The notes beneath the pieces were generated by a model, which saw only the letters and a program-made list of their open reading frames with translations, had not been told where the DNA came from and searched no databases. From Candidatus Woesearchaeota archaeon UBA153 (GTDB lineage Archaea > Nanobdellota > Nanobdellia > Woesearchaeales > UBA525): a stretch of 8,647 nt of DNA. Of the stretch, positions 5,008 to 8,647 are shown piece by piece. The position numbers were made by a program, and so were the translations under genes. The stretch lies in the NCBI GenBank assembly GCA_002503705.1, contig DASH01000047.1, positions 1 to 8,647 of the forward strand, read 5' to 3'. Numbering within the stretch: the first letter of the stretch is position 1; every line of letters begins with the position of its first letter.

Positions 5008-5891
5008 ACATCTTTCTTCTTCATCTTCGCGACAAAGAACCCTTCCGTCTGCGTCTTGTGCGGCCAGAAGCGGCGTGTCTTCGAGAGAGAGGGGTTGAGC
5101 GGCTTGCCGTCCCAAGCCGTCACGCCGGCGTCGCCGACGGGGAGCTTGATATCGACCAATTCGAGGTCGTCGTGCCTCTCCAAGATCCAGTCGACGACGA
5201 GCTCGTCCTCTTCCGGCTCGAGCGAGCACGTCGAGTAGACGAACGTGCCGCCGGGTTTCAAGACTGAGTACGCCGCCTTCAGCAACTCGCGTTGGACGCG
5301 GGCGTTCGCCTTGATGTCCGAGATTTGACGCTTCAACAGCCAGCCTTCCTCGCTGCAGAAGTTGCCCGAGCACGGCGCGTCGAGCAGTATCTTGTCGAAC
5401 GTCAAGCCGGCGTCCTTGACGAACCGCGCGTCCTTCTTGAGCATGACGACGTTCCGGACGAGCAATCGTTCGCAATTGTTGCGCAACGCCGCGAGTCGTT
5501 GCGTGTTCGTGTCGAGCGCGATAATCGTCCCCGTGTTCTGCAGCAGTTGCGCCATGTGCGTCGTCTTGCTCCCGGGCGCAGCCGCCATGTCGAGGACGTG
5601 GTCGCCGGGTTGCGGGTCGAGGAGTTCAGCGACGACTTGGCTGGCGGCGCCCTGCAGATAATACAACCCTTGCAGGTACTCCGGCGTCGCGCCGAGACTG
5701 AACTTGGCTTCGGAGTAATACCCGTGCTGCACGTACGGGATCTTCTCGAGCGTCACTTTCTTCGCTTGCAACCGCTTGACGAGCGCTGGCTCGTCGATCT
5801 TAAGCGTGTTCACGCGGAGCGCGGCCCGTTCTTGCACGTCCGTCGTGAAGTCGGGACAGATCTTCTGGTACCGGTTCTCGAAGAAGCCCAT
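5004..5891 (-). CDS. RsmB/NOP2/NSUN-family RNA cytosine-5 methyltransferase
   Basis: This 295-residue protein transfers a methyl group from S-adenosylmethionine to C5 of cytosine in tRNA or rRNA. Visible features are the N1-type lead-in LRVNTLK and LQGLYYLQGAAS, motif I DMAAAPGSKT (101-110), an acidic end of strand 2 (ALDTN, about 125-129), motif IV DAPCSGN with C174, and motif VI STCSLEPEE with C222. The cysteines at IV and VI are the paired release and catalytic residues of the family. It lacks an added PUA or NusB domain, as in archaeal tRNA m5C enzymes. The ATG at 5891 is chosen because a TATA-like box (minus CTAATAAT) is about 27 bases upstream; an ATG at 5909 would add six residues. Structured element C and a hairpin lie between it and the NFACT gene upstream. 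Confidence 0.93.
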   Translation of the reverse strand: MGFFENRYQKICPDFTTDVQERAALRVNTLKIDEPALVKRLQAKKVTLEKIPYVQHGYYSEAKFSLGATPEYLQGLYYLQGAASQVVAELLDPQPGDHVLDMAAAPGSKTTHMAQLLQNTGTIIALDTNTQRLAALRNNCERLLVRNVVMLKKDARFVKDAGLTFDKILLDAPCSGNFCSEEGWLLKRQISDIKANARVQRELLKAAYSVLKPGGTFVYSTCSLEPEEDELVVDWILERHDDLELVDIKLPVGDAGVTAWDGKPLNPSLSKTRRFWPHKTQTEGFFVAKMKKKDV

Positions 5892-5914
5892 CGTTTTCCG
5901 CTCATTCATTACCC

Positions 5915-5922
5915 ATTATTAG
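5915..5922 (-). promoter_or_regulatory. TATA-like box of the methyltransferase gene
   Basis: The minus strand reads CTAATAAT, centred about 27 bases before the ATG at 5891. It is a moderate match and would make the transcript leaderless from that ATG. Confidence 0.4.
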
Positions 5923-5928
5923 TTTTTC

Positions 5929-5998
5929 CCTTCCGAGCAATTGACACGCCTCGAAGCCGCGACGAACGCCGCGCACTGCGCGGACCGTGCTCGGAAGG
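5929..5998. repeat. Hairpin with 11-base perfect arms between element C and the methyltransferase gene
   Basis: CCTTCCGAGCA at 5929-5939 pairs perfectly with 5988-5998. The 48-base interior holds a second hairpin, CCGCGC-ACT-GCGCGG (5969-5983). It sits 24 bases beyond element C on the minus strand and just before the methyltransferase promoter. No T-tract follows on the minus strand, so it is not an obvious terminator. It does not contain the junction motifs of element C. Confidence 0.55.
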
Positions 5999-6021
5999 CC
6001 CGGAACTCCTCGTCCGTCGTC

Positions 6022-6143
6022 GCGCCACCAGCCGCTCGCCTCATCGTTTCTCGTCCCGCTTCTTCCGCGCCACCCCGGATGGGGCGTCCCCCGGCGCTCA
6101 TCGTTGCCAACATCGCGAGAGTCTCGCCTGACGCTGGTGGCGC
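6022..6143 (-). repeat. Structured element, copy C (possible RNA)
   Basis: The 11-base arms GCGCCACCAGC (6022-6032) and GCTGGTGGCGC (6133-6143) pair perfectly. Read on the minus strand, the 5' arm is followed by GTCAGGCGAG, whose end forms a hairpin GCGAG-ACT-CTCGC. Next comes an inner stem GCGCC/GGCGC enclosing GGGG-GACG-CCCC-ATCC-GGGG, then GATGAGGCGAGCG and the closing arm. The order and spacing match copies A and B, but this is the most diverged copy. It begins 12 bases after the NFACT stop codon in the same direction, so it could be in that gene's 3' untranslated region. Confidence 0.72.
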
Positions 6144-6155
6144 TCCTTTTCCCGC

Positions 6156-7259
6156 CTAAGTCGATGTCTCCGGCAAATCAATCGTCACCGTGCCTTTCTC
6201 CTCGTCGATGACGGCGCGGTCCTTGAACTCCTCCTTGACCTGCTGCCACGTCCTCTTCTTCCGCGCCTCAGTAATCGCGGCGAGCAACTGCGAGACTTCT
6301 TGATAATGCTCGTAGATGAGCTCTGCCTTGCGCTGGTTCTCATCCGCGGCAGTGAGCAGCGCTCTGTGCGCAGCTTCCTGTTGTTTCACCACGTCGCCGC
6401 TCTTCAGCTTCTGCCGTTTCGGCTGCTCTTTCGAGACGACGGCGACCGTTTCGGGCGCGAGCGTCGCGAGCGCGGCGGAGAACGAGTCGAACGTCGTCCC
6501 GCCGGCTTTCAGCTCGAGCGTGAACGGGTACGCGCAGCCGTCGACGACGACGGGCGCGAGGTCGAGCTCGAACAGGTCTTTCACGGCTTGCGCGACCGTC
6601 GCGACCTCGACTTTCGTCAAATCTTTGCGCAGCTTGTCGATGCCGGCGCGAGCGCACGCTTCTTCGGCGTACTCGCCGCCCAAGCCCAAGTCCGAGGCGA
6701 CGGCTTTCACGATCGAGTCTTTCGTCGTCGCGAACAGCCGTTCCGCGACCTCGTTGACGTTCGCGGTTTTCGTGTCGAACATGACCGGCGGGGGCTCGTA
6801 GACGACGCCGCCGCGCAAGACTCGCTGGCCGTGGCGTTGCGGCTCGAGCAGGTTGATGACCTTCCCGTCCTTGTTCAGCAAGAGCGCGTTGCCGGGCGGC
6901 AAGAGTTCGAGGATGAGGAAGAACTGGCCGTCCTTGTTCTCGAGGACGAACTCGAGGATGCGGTCGAAGCTGCGCTGCCGAAGGCCGATGACGCGCGCGT
7001 TCCCGACGTGCTTGCGCAGGAAGACCGCGAACGGTCCCGGGGTGACGTCGTACGAGGGCTTCTCCTCGACAGCGCACAGGAATCCCGGCAGCATGACATG
7101 CAAGAGTTTCCGGCCTTCATCCTTCTTCTGGAACTGCAGCGTCACGTCCCGCTTGCGATCGCCCATGCCCTGGTACGCCTTATCGAACCGAGCCCCGACG
7201 AGGGCTTGCAGCTCGCGCACGAGATAGTGCAGCTCGAGGGAGGACAATGAGTCTTTCAT
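6156..7259 (-). CDS. NFACT-N domain protein (RqcH/Rqc2-like), lacking the NFACT-R domain
   Basis: NFACT proteins (Rqc2/RqcH/NEMF) bind stalled large ribosomal subunits with peptidyl-tRNA and, in several lineages, add C-terminal tails to the nascent chain. This 367-residue protein has the NFACT-N part: YLVRELQALVGARFDKAYQ (13-31), HVMLPGFLCAV, PGPFAVFLRKHVGNARVIGL (74-93), and the D99-R100 pair within RSFDRILEF. That pair corresponds to the Asp-Arg needed for tRNA selection in RqcH. It also has the helix-hairpin region DLGLGGEYAEEACARAGID (190-208) and a coiled coil (about 285-345). It stops at GTVTIDLPETST, where full-length archaeal homologues of about 600 or more residues continue into NFACT-R. 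The missing part is not found downstream. The gene may be split elsewhere in the genome or truncated. The ATG at 7259 follows a TATA-like tract by about 27 bases. Confidence 0.92.
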   Translation of the reverse strand: MKDSLSSLELHYLVRELQALVGARFDKAYQGMGDRKRDVTLQFQKKDEGRKLLHVMLPGFLCAVEEKPSYDVTPGPFAVFLRKHVGNARVIGLRQRSFDRILEFVLENKDGQFFLILELLPPGNALLLNKDGKVINLLEPQRHGQRVLRGGVVYEPPPVMFDTKTANVNEVAERLFATTKDSIVKAVASDLGLGGEYAEEACARAGIDKLRKDLTKVEVATVAQAVKDLFELDLAPVVVDGCAYPFTLELKAGGTTFDSFSAALATLAPETVAVVSKEQPKRQKLKSGDVVKQQEAAHRALLTAADENQRKAELIYEHYQEVSQLLAAITEARKKRTWQQVKEEFKDRAVIDEEKGTVTIDLPETST

Positions 7260-7281
7260 AGAGAGGAAGAAAGAGCGAGAG

Positions 7282-7290
7282 TTTAAAAAA
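7282..7290. promoter_or_regulatory. A/T tract that may serve as promoter in both directions
   Basis: TTTAAAAAA lies about 27 bases before the NFACT ATG (minus strand). Read on the plus strand, it lies about 24-26 bases before 7310, the first base of the extended stem of element B. The spacing fits an archaeal TATA box either way. Confidence 0.5.
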
Positions 7291-7294
7291 GTGG

Positions 7295-7479
7295 CTCTTC
7301 GACAAGCATCGTAGAAATCATGGACGCCACCATCCTTAAGGGCGAGCGCTCAAGCGATAAACAACAGCGAGTGCGGAGGGGGACGCCCCCTCCGGGGAGG
7401 CGCCGCACCATCCGTCATTCTTGCTGAAGAGCGAGCGGGATGGTGGCGCACGAAGTGATGATTTCTACGCCTCTTCGAC
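7295..7479. repeat. 9-base direct repeats flanking element B
   Basis: CTCTTCGAC occurs at 7295-7303 and 7471-7479, on either side of the extended hairpin 7310-7469. This has the form of a target-site duplication around an inserted element. The left copy is separated from the stem by six bases and the right by one, so the pair is imperfectly placed and could be chance. Confidence 0.4.
7310..7469 (+). repeat. Structured element, copy B, with extended outer stem (possible RNA gene)
   Basis: The core (7325-7448) closes with an 11-base stem: CGCCACCATCC at 7325-7335 pairs with 7438-7448. An outer 12-base stem, CGTAGAAATCAT (7310-7321) with 7458-7469, adds length. The three bases 7322-7324 and the nine bases 7449-7457 lie between the two stems, and the latter can fold as CAC-GAA-GTG. 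Inside are TTAAGGGCGAGCG, hairpin CGC-TCAA-GCG, inner stem GTGCGG/CCGCAC enclosing GGGGG-ACG-CCCCC-TCC-GGGG, and GAAGAGCGAGCG. The junction motifs match copy A almost exactly, while the stems differ but remain paired. The 5' end coincides with the start site predicted from the A/T tract at 7282-7290, so it may be transcribed as a free RNA. From 7480 to 7572 I see nothing further except a weak hairpin followed by TTTCTCTC near 7520. Confidence 0.75.
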
Positions 7480-7572
7480 GGGCTCGAAAAACCGACGACG
7501 GTCCCGTGATTCCTCCGTCTTTCTCTCGCGAAGGCAGATAAAGACTATTCTCTTCTCAAGCTCATGGCGAAA

Positions 7573-7620
7573 AGTATTAAAGGAAGTACACTTTACAGTA
7601 TACTCTTAAGTATACTTTTT
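7573..7620 (+). promoter_or_regulatory. Four 12-base tandem repeats, promoter/operator of the toxin-antitoxin pair
   Basis: Units begin at 7573, 7585, 7597 and 7609 and start AGTATTAA, AGTACACT, AGTATACT and AGTATACT. The last two are perfect eight-base palindromes. The array ends 18 bases before the proposed toxin start at 7639, and the last unit is centred about 27 bases before it, so the repeats overlap the likely TATA box. This is the layout of a self-repressed toxin-antitoxin operon. If translated, the array reads as a four-residue repeat starting with Ser each time, which argues against it being coding. Confidence 0.65.
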
Positions 7621-7638
7621 GCGACGTTTTGGCAAGCG

Positions 7639-7857
7639 TTGCCGACGAAGCACTACGAGGAGCGACACAGCGATGTCGAGTGGGAACTCGTCCTCGCGAC
7701 GCTCCTCACGCCGACGCGGTGGCGGCCGAACCGGCGGCGAGGGAAAGGCCGATACACTTACGAGAAAGAGTTCGACGGTTTCGCCGTCGAAGTCCACATC
7801 AAAATTGAGGTAGATGGGACCGCCTGGGTGATCAACGCCTTCAAGAACCGGAGATGA
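7639..7857 (+). CDS. DUF4258-like toxin of a toxin-antitoxin pair
   Basis: This 72-residue protein begins with the pattern KHYEERHSDVEWELVLATLL, the His-x2-x-Arg/acidic helix typical of DUF4258-like small toxins. It then has a basic segment RWRPNRRRGKGRYTY, a strand FDGFAVEVHIKIEVDGTAW and a short end VINAFKNRR. This arrangement resembles RelE/BrnT-like folds; the mechanism (probably RNA cleavage) is inferred from the family. The TTG at 7639 is proposed because the upstream in-frame ATG at 7564 would translate the 12-base repeat array, and because the last repeat sits about 27 bases upstream, giving a leaderless mRNA. If the ATG is used, the protein has 97 residues and a hydrophobic N-terminus. 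Toxin-first order matches MqsRA-like modules. The antitoxin follows after three bases. Confidence 0.75.
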   Translation: MPTKHYEERHSDVEWELVLATLLTPTRWRPNRRRGKGRYTYEKEFDGFAVEVHIKIEVDGTAWVINAFKNRR

Positions 7858-7860
7858 ACC

Positions 7861-8160
7861 ATGAAACGCTGCCCGAACTGCAACTCGCCGCTCAAGCCCG
7901 TCAAGTGGGATATCGGCCAGGGCCTCTTCGTCGACAGTCTGCACTGCTACACGTGTCGGAACAACGTGACGGACGAGCGTCACTTGCAGGAGAAGCTGGA
8001 CGAGTTCCGCCGCCGCAACGCGAAGGACATCAAGGTCGTCGGCGTGGGCGAAGGACTCGGCATCCGCTTCCCGAACGAGATCGTCGAGCAGTACCGCATC
8101 AAGAAAGGCGTGAAAGTCACCGTCAACCCCGGCAAGAACGGGATAGAGATAGTGCTGTAG
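7861..8160 (+). CDS. YgiT-type zinc-finger/AbrB antitoxin
   Basis: This 99-residue protein has an N-terminal zinc ribbon with C4-x2-C7 and C29-x2-C32 (CPNC and CYTC), as in YgiT/MqsA-type antitoxins. A short linker with a charged helix (DERHLQEKLDEFRRRN) follows, then a C-terminal AbrB/SpoVT swapped-hairpin domain (about 56-99; GEGLGIRFPNEIVEQYRIKKG as its core). The zinc finger probably binds the toxin, and the AbrB domain would bind DNA; this follows from the families. The start is supported by GGAGATGA in the end of the toxin gene, eight bases upstream. The tandem AGTATACT array is the natural candidate binding site. The gene ends 25 bases from the convergent pentapeptide-repeat gene. Confidence 0.88.
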   Translation: MKRCPNCNSPLKPVKWDIGQGLFVDSLHCYTCRNNVTDERHLQEKLDEFRRRNAKDIKVVGVGEGLGIRFPNEIVEQYRIKKGVKVTVNPGKNGIEIVL

Positions 8161-8185
8161 ATAGAAAAGAGAGAACTTGTAGGGT

Positions 8186-8647
8186 TTACACGAGAATGAA
8201 TCTTTCCAGAGTCGAGAGTGCCGCTTCGATAATCTTTTTCTGTTTCGCAGTCACTACCGTCTCCTCGAAATGAGCGCTGGATATGTACGCGGCTTCGAGG
8301 TTTTTGGCATCGGCAAGGATTGAACCATAGAATGAAGCCAGGGGAAGATTCGCCTCCTTCAAATCAGCTCTTGAAAGAACAGCTTCAAAGAAATCCGCTT
8401 TCCAAAGGTCGGCATTCTGAAGATTCGCTCCGGTGAGGTCTGATCCGTCGAAATACACTCCGTCCAGTTGTGCGCCGGAAAGATTTGCGTACCGGAAGTT
8501 CGTTCCGGAGAAATCTGAACCCGGCATGATTGCGCCCTGCAAGTTCGCACCGCGAAAGTATGCATCTTGACCCTCGATAAGAGGCATACAAAGACCGACA
8601 GCCTTAACGCCCTCGAACATCGACTCTCTGAAGTCAAAGGGATTTCT
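8186..8647 (-). CDS. Pentapeptide-repeat protein, C-terminal part (N-terminus beyond window)
   Basis: The visible 153 residues form pentapeptide repeats with the A(D/N)LxG pattern: YFRGANLQG, DFSGTNFRYANLSGAQLDG, YFDGSDLTGANLQNADLWK, and ADFFEAVLSRADLKEANL are examples. The repeats then degrade to a charged C-terminal helix ending ERFILV. Such proteins form a right-handed square beta helix; some protect DNA gyrase, but most have no known partner. An ATG at 8620 is possible. However, the frame stays open to the window edge, and the residues just before the ATG (DFRES) already fit the repeat, so the start most likely lies outside. Sequence beyond 8647 is needed to fix it. The gene converges on the zinc-finger antitoxin. 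Confidence 0.85.
   Translation of the reverse strand, partial: RNPFDFRESMFEGVKAVGLCMPLIEGQDAYFRGANLQGAIMPGSDFSGTNFRYANLSGAQLDGVYFDGSDLTGANLQNADLWKADFFEAVLSRADLKEANLPLASFYGSILADAKNLEAAYISSAHFEETVVTAKQKKIIEAALSTLERFILV

Noticed and set aside
5919..6113. 64-codon minus-strand frame between NFACT and the methyltransferase
   Set aside because: It runs through element C and the second hairpin, whose perfect inverted repeats better explain the sequence; no family or start signal.
6300..7250. 316-codon plus-strand frame opposite the NFACT gene
   Set aside because: Same antisense effect; the NFACT frame shows clear conserved motifs.
7422..7461. C/D-box guide RNA at the 3' side of element B
   Set aside because: CTGA and GTGATGA are present, but the spacing and order do not match C/D pairs, and the motifs are not kept in copies A or C.
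1..8647. CRISPR array or tRNA genes
   Set aside because: No regularly spaced repeat-spacer array is visible, and no tRNA T-arm GGTTCGAATCC-like sequence in a cloverleaf context was found.

Overview
The window looks archaeal. A stand-alone 5S rRNA gene sits about 25 bases downstream of a TATA box, and several genes have TATA boxes 23-27 bases before their start codons, which suggests leaderless mRNAs. Other starts are preceded by GGTGA. The protein set (NFACT-N protein, archaeal-type m5C methyltransferase, HEPN/MNT pair, RelE pair, DUF4064-like membrane protein) also fits Archaea. Small genes, three toxin-antitoxin-like modules and a shortened NFACT protein would suit a DPANN lineage, but the lineage cannot be fixed from the sequence alone.

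Layout. 1-665 (minus) is the start of a UDP-glucose 6-dehydrogenase-type gene, divergent from a 5S rRNA gene at 808-926 (plus). 1004-1488 (minus) is a RelE-type toxin with its antitoxin. 1489-1939 has no convincing gene but holds structured repeat A and a 34-base tandem duplication. 1940-2161 (minus) is a small unknown gene with a strong hairpin upstream. 2529-3614 (minus) is a HEPN gene followed by a wHTH-nucleotidyltransferase gene. 3739-4014 (minus) is a winged-helix regulator, divergent from a two-gene envelope operon at 4116-5007 (a four-helix membrane protein and a lipoprotein). 5004-5891 (minus) is an RNA m5C methyltransferase. 5929-6143 holds a hairpin and structured repeat C. 6156-7259 (minus) is an NFACT protein without its C-terminal domain. 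7310-7469 is structured repeat B. 7639-8160 (plus) is a DUF4258-like toxin with a zinc-finger/AbrB antitoxin behind a four-unit 12-base operator-like array. 8186-8647 (minus) is a partial pentapeptide-repeat protein.

The most interesting observation is a family of three structured elements, each about 122-129 bases: A 1795-1923 minus, B 7325-7448 plus (extended stem 7310-7469) and C 6022-6143 minus. Each is closed by an 11-16 base-pair stem whose sequence differs between copies while pairing is kept. Each has a GGCGAG motif after the 5' arm, a GCGAGC motif before the 3' arm, and an inner stem that also differs while staying paired and encloses G4-N3/4-C4-N3/4-G4. Two copies begin 12-16 bases after a stop codon; the third starts where a promoter would place its first base. 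I do not recognise the family. It could be a new structured RNA, a small non-autonomous mobile element, or both.

Together the window reads as a small-gene accessory neighbourhood, with three toxin-antitoxin modules and repeat elements mixed with core RNA and ribosome-related genes.
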